This document shows, piece after piece, positions 54,659 to 64,000 of a stretch of 64,000 nt of DNA (positions within the stretch are counted from its first letter, which is position 1; every line of letters starts with the position of its first letter). Source of the DNA: Maratus speciosus (lineage: Eukaryota; Arthropoda; Arachnida; Araneae; Salticidae); assembly GCA_963932465.1 (NCBI GenBank), contig OZ010787.1:14682926-14746925 (forward strand), written 5' to 3'. The notes under the pieces were generated by a model that saw only the letters and a program-made list of their open reading frames with translations, was not told the DNA's origin and did no database searches. The translations under genes and the position numbers were made by a program.

Positions 54659-54989
54659 GGACTAAAAAACGGAAATAGTACTGGCGTCTAGATTGCCAGT
54701 AATATTTCCGTTTTTTAGTCCGTTTTTTTTACAGTGATACCACAATCGCGGACAATCATTGTCGATATCATTTTTATAATGCAGCCAACATTACAAGTGT
54801 TCTTTTTCGATGGCCACTTCGAGCCTTATTTTCGATGTATTTCTGTTTATTAAAAACTTTATTCCATGTAATAACAAGTTACCGAGACACGTTAAAAGAA
54901 CGAGCAAATTCTGTTTGCAGTCTACCTTTCTTAAGTACATTTGCAACGGCTTTTCTAGAATCACTAGAATATTCTTTACGTTTCAACAT
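53830..54989 (-). pseudogene. Tc1-like transposase, broken
   Basis: Minus strand: starts ATG at 54989 with MLKRKEYSSDSRKAVANVLK and the helix-turn-helix QTEFARSFNVSR, a stop, then KARSGHRKRT; after the inserted MITE come GLHGRRPAKKHLLSTKNRKA, VLWCDEMKFNL (first catalytic Asp), GPLVRIDGNMDRFMYSDTL, and in other frames pieces around the second and third acidic residues (QQDNDQKYKSKYV-like; PNPIIEHL-like) and the end QELVDSMSTRCEAVIK. At least four frameshifts or stops plus the MITE make it non-functional. The protein normally cuts the TIR ends and targets TA. Confidence 0.85.
54602..54736. mobile_element. 135-bp CACTGTAAAAAA palindromic MITE
   Basis: CACTGTA, a long A run (about 49 bases), CGGACTAAAAAACGGAAATA, a 20-bp centre with TCTAGA, and the inverse arm ending TTTTTTTTACAGTG. 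The A run is 8 on the other arm, so the left arm expanded. Confidence 0.8.
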
Positions 54990-55275
54990 TTAAAAATAAT
55001 CACAATAAGCCAATATAAACACTAATCGAAGCTATAGCGCCACTGACGCCTTCAACAATTATATGCAAACTAATTGTCAAAATACTTTAGAACAAGGAGG
55101 AGTCATATTTTTTCGGTGGTGCCGAATGTAAACAAACAAGTTGAAACTCGATACATTTGAATAACTGCTGTCATAGTGTTCTCAATTATAGGGAATATAT
55201 TTTCTTTTATATTTTTATATTAAATAAAATAAGAGAGAATATGAGGTTGTCAAAATACTATTGAGCGCTACTGTA

Positions 55276-56230
55276 TAATAGAATTATTTTAAATGTCTCC
55301 GTAAACGAACTATAAATGATACACGCTTAATTTTCCATACTGAACATACCATTGTAAATCTCAATAACATACATCATTTACATGCCAATTAGAGTATATT
55401 TAAACGAGTTAGAGCACGGACAGACAGTGGCCAAATACACACACGGCCAGACAGACAGATGGCTGGACAAGTCGAATTTATAAACACCTTTCAATTTTGC
55501 TGGAAAATGTTAAGTGGTAAGGGATATTCATCAAGTTCGGAAAAAAGGGGAATTAAAGAAATTAATTATCCAAAAAGAAACAAACAAATTTAAAATTTAA
55601 TTACACTTATAAAAAAGAAAGAAAAATCATCGTAAAGTATTGATTATGAAACCCCCTCCAGCACATTTAGAATGTTGTAACAAGACTACATAATATGCAA
55701 AAAAATTTCCAGCTAGGAAACTCAGTTGAAAATTCCCTTCAGCAGTACCTATCATTAAGTGGAAATGTTCTCGATATCTTTTGTGCAACCCTGTATAGAT
55801 AATCCACAGAATTCATACAGAGCGGTAATATACAGGTATTAATGAAATTTTACAATGCATATCACAATTGAAAACACTTCCAGCAATTATTGTTCATAGA
55901 CTTTAACCGAATTCTTTTGTGTGAACGATAAATACTAGGCACACCATATCTTATAGAAAGCATACTGTACTGCACTTCAGTAATGTATATCAATTTCAAT
56001 ATGTTTGAAATAGTGCAATATTATTTAAATACACTTCAAATGATTTTTCCCAATAGATCTTAATGTAACACAATTCCTTTGCGTGTTCCTGTAAACGAAC
56101 TATAAATGCTACACACTTCCTTTTCAATGCCGAATATTCCATGGTAAACCTGAATAACGTACATCAATTATATCGAAATAAGAGTATATTTATACAAGTT
56201 AGAGAACGGAGTGGCTGTTGAAGGACTGTG
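55276..56230 (+). repeat. Dispersed repeat family R, two further copies
   Basis: First copy continues from the Tc1 insertion site (TGTCTCCGTAAACGAACTA, GAGTTAGAGCACGGACAGAC). Second copy 55640-56215 repeats the same order (TTTGTGCAACCCTGTATAGA, TTCCTTTGCGTGTTCCTGTA). Confidence 0.65.
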
Positions 56231-56372
56231 GTCTTTATCTTTTAAAGTTGTTTTTGATTATAATAGCATTTCAAAAAATATTTCCTGAAGAAAAAAATAA
56301 CCTTACACTTATTTAAATATTTTTTATTATGATATTTTTTTTTATCAAGTCAGGTATTCTTGTACATGCATA

Positions 56373-59300
56373 TGAGGCATTCTCACAAAATTTTAACTTT
56401 CAGGAATAAAAATCTGGTGAAATTAAACTTAATAAAATAACATGTTAAACTTAAAATGACGAATGCTTTAATGATTCAAAATAAAGAAAAAATAGTCAGC
56501 AGCAACGATTTCTTTATTTAACTGAGGTTTAAATTAAACTTGCGAGTTTAATTTTCCTTACCGTTTTACCCCTCTAACATTTTATTAGGGTTTCGTTCAT
56601 CTGACGAAACCCTATTCGTCTCGCTCCTCTGTCTGTCTGTCTGTCTGTCCGTCTGTCCGTCACAGAGCCCGTTCTCAGAAACTATACATGTTAGAGACTT
56701 GAAATTTGGGGTACTTATAGCTGAACACCTCACATCAAACAACAAATCATAAAATTTTGAAAAAGTTGGTAATTAACCTAATTACGGGCTAATTAAATTC
56801 TAAAATTAACCAATCAACCTTTTGAATGCAGGTGAAAATGCACGTTATCGAAATCCTCCCCAGTTTCTCCTAATGGTTGCCAGTAAACTCAGCGGATGCG
56901 CCGTCAAATCAGCCGGTGCAGGGTTACCACGGAGTACTTTAAGCAATAAATGAAGTGGACCTTCAAAAAGCAAAATTGGATCTGCCGAAATAGCGGTCGT
57001 ACAAATTCGTAACAGGTGTAGAAATACGCGGAAAAAATTCTACTTTATTTTGGTATAAATTTCAAATTTCTGCGTAGGATAGAACGCAAAAAATCCACTA
57101 AAAATCGATCGATAAAAATTTAATTTCTGTGTTTTTAAAAACAATGAAAACAGATTTCCATTCACCGGAAGGCAGCTGTCATCATTTCTGGACATATCGG
57201 CGCGGGAGAAATTTAAGGGGAGGAAAGTCTAATACGAAATTTAAACTTTTTAAATATTAAATTTTTCGATTAAATTTTTTGACATCCGGGCTGGAAATTT
57301 CTGGCAGATTCCATACATACCCGGTTCAAAGAGTTTGCTTCATTACGAGCTGAGATAATAATTATTATTTTATTAATTCCTTTTATTTCCATCAAATGCC
57401 AGATTAAGATGGAGGCACGTGCTTTTTTAACGGAGATTTCATTTAAATTGGGAAATTAACAATTTGCGTGGGGTGTTTCGACGGCGCGCTATGAGATAAG
57501 TATTAATTATTCAATATGAAAAAGTTTATAGGTTTATAAGTGTTCATCCCACTATTTCCGAATAGCAATTTCAGGAAATATCTTAAATTATTGTTTAAGA
57601 CCGCCACTCGATGTCTTCGAAACTTTAAGATACTTTATAACACATAAGAAAAAGTGTAAAAAAGAATGGAGTGTGATATTTCGAAGAGTGGGGGGGGGGG
57701 GGGGATTAGATTTATTTATTAAATCTTAGCGTTTGTTATCGCGGAAAATGTTTTAAATTGTTGGTTAAGACTGCACCGCCACCCTCCCGACCATGTATCT
57801 ACGGAGAGATTGCACAAAGGAGTTTCGTTCAGATATGCTTTTGTTAAGAATAGAGTGCGCTCCCTGGTGGTGGAATGCGGAACTAACGTAACGTGATTTT
57901 GTTAAAATTAGGAAATATAACAAGGCGATCCGTTTGCAACTTTAAGATACTTCATGACACATAATAAAAAGCTTATAAAATAATGGTGCATGCAATTTCC
58001 TGTGAAGGGGGGGCGGGGGAGGGGCGCTGGATTTCTTTTTAAAAAAATAGCGTTTACGACCTTTTTAGGTGTCGTTTTTTGAGCACTATGATATACTCAG
58101 ACACGTGCTGCTTATGCAATATAAAAATGTCAAAATTTTAGTTACCACTATTTCCGAATAGTACTTTCAGCAAATTTCTTAATTTCTCGCTTAAGGCCGC
58201 CACCAACTCCAGTAACACATCCACTGATAGGTTGTTTAACAGAGTTTCGATCTGATACACTTTTGTTATGAATAGTGTGCGCTCCCTGGTGGTGGAATTT
58301 GCAAATAACATAACGCAATTTTGTTAAAATTATGAAATCTAACAAGTCGATCTGCTGGAAACTTTGACATAGTTCATAGCACATAATAAAAAGCTCATAA
58401 AAGAATGTTCCGTGCAATTTCCTGGGGCGCCTACCTATCTCGGGTGCTATAGACCCGATCCCCTCGACTAATATACCTATGGATAGGTTGTAAATCGGAG
58501 TTTCCTTTGGATAGAGGTTTGTGTAGAATAGAGTGCGCCCCTGGTTGCGAAATGTGGAACTAACAGATTTCACAAAAGGATAAATTGTTTTAAAGGAATA
58601 TTAAACGAAACCCTCTGTGCGATCTGTGATCACACTTACCCACTTGTTTTCTTCTAAATTTTTACTTATAATCAATTTGCATAGTACCCACAGAACATTC
58701 AATAAGAAATAATAACAATGTAATATTTTTAGTACAAAATAGTACAAAATTTAGTGTTAAAGAAGGGACGGCAAGGAAAAAAATGGGACATGGGACGGAA
58801 AAGGAAAAAAGGGACGGTAAGGAAAATTACCACCTATTTTTTGGCAAATCATATTAAGACTAGCCACAATTTTCATTGATTTTTAGCAGCAGTTATTTAC
58901 ATTGGATTAATTTTAAAAAAATTACATCGAAAAGTGCAAGAAATACCTTGGGGACGGTAAGACTACCAATAAATCCACGTTGCTTGAAATTGATATTTAA
59001 ATGCTGATTAAAATTCTGCAGCAAATTTCCTGTCAAAGAATTTTAGACATTCTTTCTCTAGCATACTTCTGCATGAGAAAAAAGTTGAAAAAATAATTCT
59101 GTGGCTGCATCTGAAGTGATTTTTTGTATAATGTTAGCCAGAGGGACGGCTAGGAATCTAAAACAAAGGGACAGAGATTAAAAAAATAATAACAACCGTA
59201 AAAATGTGTGCAGGTTAATTTTTTGCTACATATTTATATAAAACAATAGTGTCAGTTTCGGAAAAAATCCACCGATTTACTTTTCTTGAAACAATTTTAT

Positions 59301-59531
59301 ACAGACAGCTCCAAACTTAAAAATCAGCATCAGAGACGTCGGACGGTAAGGGATTCCGTGGTATATTTGGACACCCAACATCGTCAAAAACTTATTTATC
59401 TCGTTAATATTTTTATACAGTCATGCAATGGGTTGCTTTCCAGTATAAGAAATAAAATCTCCAAGAATATGTACTAAAATAAAAATTATTATTCATGGAC
59501 TTAAAAGTCAAAATTATGCGAGAATGCCTCA
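56373..59531. mobile_element. TGAGGCATTCTC-ended element with nested insertion
   Basis: TGAGGCATTCTCACAAAATT and the inverse of TGAGGCATTCTCGCATAATT with TA on both sides (56371-56372; 59532-59533). Interior has GGGACGGTAAGGAAA-type repeats at 58763, 58791, 58812, 58952, 59341 and, inverted, at 56547. Its middle contains 56588-58614. Own length without the nested part about 1.1 kb. Confidence 0.7.
56588..58614. mobile_element. AGGGTTTCGTT-ended element (about 2.0 kb)
   Basis: GGGTTTCGTTCATCTGACGA at the left, TATTAAACGAAACCC at the right, with (CTGT)n at 56629-56656. Internal irregular repeats of AGAGTGCGCTCCCTGGTGG (57851, 58273, 58529). The 141-codon minus frame 58148-58573 lies across these repeats and has no recognised domain. 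Confidence 0.65.
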
Positions 59532-59626
59532 TATATTGGCATTATTATCGTGTATGAATTTGTTGGGTGTCATATAAATAATAAATTTAAACAAATCGGA
59601 AATTGTACGTTAAAGGTGGAAAATGA

Positions 59627-60087
59627 ATTACGTTCGTACTAGAACTAGATTTATAAATATTCAGATCTTGGTGCAATAGCTGCTGCACTCTTATGCAAAA
59701 ATGCATGAATACAAAGTTTATTACGATTATATATATTAAATTCAGTAATACGGAAATAATAGGATTCCATCTTAAATAGGATGTAATCCCTATGGCAACG
59801 TAGAATCATTACCTATCATGGGATATCATTGAATTAATGACGTATGATAGGATTTAATAGAATGAAGACAACTTTTATTAATATCTGTTTAAATTTGATT
59901 CGTATTTCATAAAATATGACACGAGTCGACAAAATTATTCAACGATTATATATGTTAAATTTCAAACCATTCGGTTGGGCAGATTTTGCGCTGTTAGATG
60001 CGGGCAGACGGACGGACAGACAGACAGACGGACTCTGACACACGACGACTATAGGCTCTGTGTATTTATATAATTACGAACGCGCCT
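59627..60087. mobile_element. GCGTTCGTA-ended repeat, copy 1
   Basis: ATTACGTTCGTACTAGAACTAG at the left and TAATTACGAACGCGCCT at the right, with GGGCAGACGGACGGACAGAC inside. Matches 62628-63019. Confidence 0.65.
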
Positions 60088-60089
60088 AA

Positions 60090-60644
60090 AAATAAAATTA
60101 TGGATAATAATATTACGTATCACTTTAAATCCACAAGTGAGTACATCATGTATTTGATGAATAAAACTGTTTTATAAACTTATAAGTAAAATAAGGAATT
60201 TTTAAATCACTATTATTTCATTCACGGAAAATAAATCATAACGAAAGGTATAATTTTGAAATCGTGTAACTTCAATAAACTCTTGTACGTTATTATCCTT
60301 TGATGAATACGTGTTTAGTAGATGTCCTATTGCTCCAGCTATTATGTATGAATTTGCGATGTATTATATGCATATCAAATTTCGATTAGGTGTCAGGCGT
60401 TGAGTCGATAATATGATTTTATTGCGTCGCTCTGCTGAGCCCTATCACACAAAATTATTGGATATGTCATAAACGCTATGTTGTAACAATGTCTATTATG
60501 TAGATGGATTAAAATATTGGAAATGCTCTGAAATGAATTCCTTTAGCTTAGAAATGAAACAAAATTTCACGCATGTATTTTTAAAGTTAGTTTATGCTAT
60601 AAAAGTTGTGCATTAACTATTTTTAAGTGACAAATTTAGCTAAG
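60090..60644. other. Unassigned AT-rich stretch
   Basis: No gene or repeat recognised. Confidence 0.5.
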
Positions 60645-60646
60645 TA

Positions 60647-61494
60647 CAGTAAAACGCCGATTATCCGAACAAGTCGGGATTGACCTTAGTTCGGATAAGC
60701 AAAAGTTCGTATAAATAGACATACAATTTAAGGGATGTTTCTGACTATACTAAAACCTTCATACGTTATCTAAGCTTAAGACTGGCAGCACCAGTTAGTG
60801 CTGGCATGTTTAAAAATTGATATTTTTTTGTCTTTTTAATTTTTTTTCTTATTTTTAACATTTTTATCATTAATTTTTTTTTTCTCTTTTTATCATTTTC
60901 TGAATTTTAGAGATTATAATTTAAGCAAAAAAGCTTTTGATTGTTGCTTGCTTCAACGAAGACATTCTTTTCAATGCTGCCATATCTCTAATTTTTCTTA
61001 AATACGTTAGTTGAATAGCATCAACGTTCTTCTACCGTTCGTGCCATTGCATTAGCTGTTTCCAAACATTCAAAGGCTTCGTTATGCGATGGGCCTGGGT
61101 TATTTTCAGAGCATTCGTTTTCATTTTCTTAATTTTCTTTTTCATCATAAATCTCATCCACAATCTCATCATCATTTAAAATCTGATATCCAGAGTCATG
61201 TACTTCATTATTTAACCATTCGTTAATTTCATTTTCTTTATAGCTTAGGATTCTTCCCATTTCCTGTATTATTTTACATTCCTCCATTTCTGATCCACTA
61301 TGAGTTTTTTCTTTATTTAAAATTTTATTCGAAGCCAATGGATAACTGAGAGTTCGATTAAAAAAATTTTTTTGGGAGAAATTGGCTGTGCGGATAACTG
61401 GAAGTTCGGTTTAAAAAAATTTTTGGAGATAAATAGGCTGTTCGGATAGTTGGAAGCTCGGTTAATTGGAGTTCCGATAATCGGCGCTCTACTG
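60647..61494 (-). mobile_element. pogo/Tigger element, internally deleted (848 bp)
   Basis: Ends CAGTAAAACGCCGATTATCC and CAGTAGAGCGCCGATTATCG in inverse, TA on both sides (60645-60646; 61495-61496). It keeps only the tail of a Tigger/jerky-like transposase on the minus strand. TTCGGATAA-type subterminal repeats are frequent. Confidence 0.88.
60921..61338 (-). pseudogene. Tigger/jerky-like transposase C-terminus
   Basis: Minus strand: INEWLNNEVHDSGYQILNDD then EIVDEI, a stop, then GPSHNEAFECLETANAMA, a frameshift after VEER, and LRKIRDMAALKRMSSLKQAT with IKSFF and stop at 60923. The order 'xEWLxxDxxxxGYQxxxDDEIV ... GPSHxxAxxxxE ... LRxxRDxAxxKRxxSLKQxTIxxFF' is the usual end of pogo/Tigger transposases. 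DNA-binding and DDE domains are gone. Confidence 0.75.
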
Positions 61495-61499
61495 TATTG

Positions 61500-61667
61500 C
61501 AAAATAAATAATTGTATCTTCTTCAGACATGATGTATACAAATGTGGACCTCTATTTTTTCCCTCGTAAACCTAAACTGTTTGATTTTTTTTAAATGTTA
61601 ACTTTACCTCTACATAGCTGAATGTTTTTTAGCTTTGAAACAAAACTAATAAATGGCAGCACTGATA
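61500..61667. other. Short AT-rich spacer
   Basis: Nothing recognised. Confidence 0.5.
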
Positions 61668-62142
61668 TCTTGGGTGACCTAGCTAGTAGTTGATACCCTT
61701 CCAGTAGTTGATCAAATTTTTTAAATATCGCGCCATTTCAAGTGGAAGTGAGTTTTATGCGTGACACTAGACATAATATTTCTGTTTGAATGTGAGTGCA
61801 CCTGTTGTCACATTGTTGTCAGCTGTCTGCTGGAAGAGGAGAAGCCATTTTAGGAAATTTTTTTATTAGAAAGTGTAAACATTTAATTTTTGATTAGTTA
61901 GAGACAAGTACGTTAAGTTAAAGTAATCCACTTCCATCTTGCTTATTTCAGCTAATACTTTTATAAGAATTATTGTTAATCACAGCCCAGGATTATATTT
62001 TAAACAGCAATTTTCAGACTTTCGATTAATTTCTTTCGCCTGATCAACCACTGGGAAAATGGTAATTAAAAGAACTATTTATTTATAATTTTGTTGCTAT
62101 TTAATTTCAGCGGATTTCATTTTTTTCATAGGACATTCATTA
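61668..62142. mobile_element. AGTAGTTGAT element, copy 2, truncated
   Basis: Same family as 52612-53199 in opposite orientation (GGGTGACCTAGCTAGTAGTT, CACTTCCATCTTGCTTATTT, GGACATTCATTAAGG). It is cut at 62142 exactly where the tRNA-like element begins; the remaining third is absent downstream. Confidence 0.65.
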
Positions 62143-62562
62143 AGGTCACTAGATTAATTTTAACACAATTATTCTAATTGTTTAAATAAATAATTAGATG
62201 TAAATTTCCAACTGGGCCAAAAATGTTCGGAACAGGATTCGAACCAGGGATCTCCTGGCCGAAGCTGCCAGTGCTCTACCACCCGAGCTATCCCGAACGA
62301 ATCTGGTGGAACTTTTTCACCCAGCTAACCTTAATGATTATAGCACCTGGTCTGAAACCTGGTTCAGCTCAACGCAATAAATCTCATGTAATGGAACTCC
62401 AGAAATCGCTAGATATGCAATTACACTAGATTAATTTTAGCACAATTATTCTAATTGGTAAATAAATCATATTAGATGTAAATTCACATTTAATAGGATT
62501 TACATCTAATATGATTTATTTACCAATTAGAATAATTGTGTTAAAATTAATCTAGTGTAATT
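62143..62562 (-). mobile_element. Second tRNA-like-bearing element with inverted partial copy
   Basis: Minus-oriented unit with the same layout as the 276-bp array units: TTATTGCGTTGAGCTG, ACCAGGTGCTATAATCATTA, AGGTTAGCTGGGTGAAAAA, tRNA-like, ATTTTTGGCCCAGTTGGAAA. ACTAGATTAATTTTAACACA occurs at its start (62144) and again at 62427, and a plus-oriented partial copy follows (62498-62562). So it too has a repeat plus an inversion junction. Confidence 0.7.
62224..62298 (-). tRNA. tRNA-like core, not a canonical tRNA
   Basis: Acceptor GTTCGGG/TCCGAAC (one G/T), D stem GCTC/GAGC, anticodon stem CTGGC/GCCAG with loop AGCTTCG (reads CTT, but position 33 is not T), B box GGTTCGAATCC. The T stem is weak. 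Followed by T5. Probably a tRNA-derived element part. Confidence 0.45.
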
Positions 62563-62627
62563 GCAAAATGAAGAAAATACAATATATGATAAACATGTTG
62601 GAAATTGCACGTCAAACGTGGCAAATG

Positions 62628-63019
62628 AGGTGCGTTCGTACAATAACTAGTTTTATAAATATTTTTTGAACCGCATATTGTACTGAATGCATATTTTAGT
62701 GTAATTCATAAGTGCATATCAATTCCATTCTGTTCGAAAGACAGTAACATCATTAAAATCCACTTGAAATATTTTTTTCCCATTGGCCGTAATGTAACGG
62801 AAAACTTTTGACTGTCCCTGTAATTAAACTATACATCTGATTTTCGTAAAATTTGAAATGACTCGACAAAATTTTGCAACAATTACATATTTAAAATTTC
62901 AGACCATTCGGTTGGGTAGTTTTTACTTTGTTATATGCGGACGGACGGACAGACAGATAGACAGATGGACCGAACGACGACTATAGGTGCTACGTATTTA
63001 TATAATTACGAACGCACCT
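62628..63019. mobile_element. GCGTTCGTA-ended repeat, copy 2
   Basis: AGGTGCGTTCGTACAATAAC and the inverse of TACGAACGCACCT bound 392 bp with GGACGGACGGACAGACAGAT inside. A piece of dispersed repeat R (62690-62830) is included. Confidence 0.7.
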
Positions 63020-63024
63020 AAAAA

Positions 63025-63690
63025 GAGCCATTCGAATGAGATATGAATTTTCCATTTTTTATTTCCGCTCAGTTATTTTCAACAAAGATCAAATCAAAAT
63101 ATACATTTTATACAAGCCCGTAATCCCTTCATTATACTTGAATACTCATGAATACTCATTTTTAGATTTTGAAACTCATTTTTAGCTTTTGAAGGGTTTA
63201 TGATTATTTCTTTGTTTGATTGTTTACCTTAAATCCAGAAGAATTAACAACTTAAAACTTTTTTTTATTTAACATTTTTTTTAAATTAAATATTCAATTT
63301 ATATGTGATGCTTCTTGCAATAGCAAGAAGTAAGGAAAAGATTCTTCGTTTTGTTCATTTATTTTGCCTTTAAGCCAATCTAAAATCGTAAAATAAAAAC
63401 AGAGAGAAAGAAAGACAATTTAATTATTTGTTAAATTGCAGTCATAGTTTTCCCGTATTATAGAAGAGCAAAATGATAAAGCGAGGCTTTGTTGTATTTT
63501 GTTTTTTAATTTTGCTTCAATATGATTTGGAAGACAAAGAGATTCTTGATGTAGTTTGTTAGCTAGTATAAGTTAAAATAAATTAAAAAGTTACAATCTT
63601 ACATTAGATTATATATCTTTTCTTACTCACTATTTAATTACAAAAATAAAAATCTAGTAATATCGTTGTGCTATTATGCAATTTTTTAAT
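63025..63690. other. Unassigned AT-rich stretch
   Basis: No gene recognised. Confidence 0.5.
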
Positions 63691-63695
63691 CAATA

Positions 63696-64000
63696 CTAGC
63701 TGATCCATGCGGCATTGTCCGGTAACAACATTAAATATACCTAAAATAAGTGTTGAATGTGTTTATATTTTTAAACGGAAATCTATCGTAACGAACCTAG
63801 TGTTGAGAGCTCATTACTTTTCACAGTGTGCATCGAGCCTGCCAGTCTGTTTTAATTTTATATTTAAAAAAGAAAATCTTTCCAGTTGAGCCTAATGCCG
63901 TTGGCCCTACTGCCTTCGGCAACGTACACCGTCCAGTTTGTATGATTTTATGTTTTTAAACAAAAATCTATCTTAATCGAACATAGACTTGGTCCCACTG
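63696..64000 (-). mobile_element. Helitron/LINE-like terminus
   Basis: ACTAGCTGATCCATGCGGCA then TTGTCCGGTAAC resembles the reverse complement of the common arthropod '...GGGTCAGCTAGT' end of Helentron-type repeats. Continues past the window edge; class uncertain. Confidence 0.35.

Larger units (their letters stand above)
53602..55273 (-). mobile_element. Tc1-like element, nested inside repeat R
   Basis: Ends CAGTAGCGCTCAAAAGTATT and CAGTAGCGCTCAATAGTATT in inverse, TA on both sides (53600-53601; 55274-55275). It carries a broken transposase on the minus strand and a 135-bp palindromic MITE (54602-54736). Confidence 0.88.

Noticed and set aside
58148..58573. 141-codon minus frame
   Set aside because: Spans irregular internal repeats of a non-autonomous element, no recognisable domain.

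Overview
This 64 kb window looks like gene-poor nuclear DNA of an invertebrate, most likely an arthropod. It is strongly AT-rich, no host protein-coding gene can be supported, and almost all structure is mobile-element DNA: BEL/Pao and Ty1/copia LTR retrotransposons, Penelope-like (PLE) tails, a tRNA-derived SINE, Tc1/mariner, pogo/Tigger, hAT and piggyBac-type DNA elements, many foldback or MITE elements, and Helitron-like ends. The arthropod assignment rests on element families I recognise, not on a host gene.

Region by region: 1-2000 holds the 3' part of a copia element with an inverted-repeat insertion. 2215-2777 is a rearranged DDE transposon end. 2947-3895 has a short MITE and a degraded pogo/jerky-like coding relict. 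3961-11907 is a large Tc1-like palindrome split by a 6.5 kb BEL/Pao element (4220-10741) with 4-bp target duplications. 12590-15415 carries palindromic GTCT modules and diverged tandem units. 16110-16935 is a 121-bp tandem repeat. 17182-18901 has a mariner MITE and a hAT element with a perfect 8-bp duplication. 20801-22915 is a roughly 320-bp tandem array split by a 956-bp element. 23798-25760 is a foldback element. 26330-29984 is a CACCCAG-ended element containing a minisatellite and a solo LTR. 30001-37341 has small DNA elements (10-bp, 4-bp and TTAA duplications), a second copy of the Tc1-like palindrome and a SINE with a 12-bp duplication.

From 38 kb on there are an unrecognised coding-like relict (38666-39065), a possible gypsy remnant, a dispersed repeat family, Helitron-like copies, a head-to-head pair of PLE tails (47062-47988), a Tc1 element with a broken transposase, nested elements at 56.4-59.5 kb and a Tigger relict (60647-61494).

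The most unusual object is at 49359-51450: eight 276-bp units, each with a foldable tRNA-Thr(UGU)-like gene, three in reverse and five in forward orientation, the whole block bounded by a perfect 12-bp direct repeat. A diverged relative at 62143-62562 has a different tRNA-like core but the same architecture, including a stem around the tRNA that has changed on both sides. Together they suggest a mobile, tRNA-bearing element family that inserts as tandem or inverted multimers.
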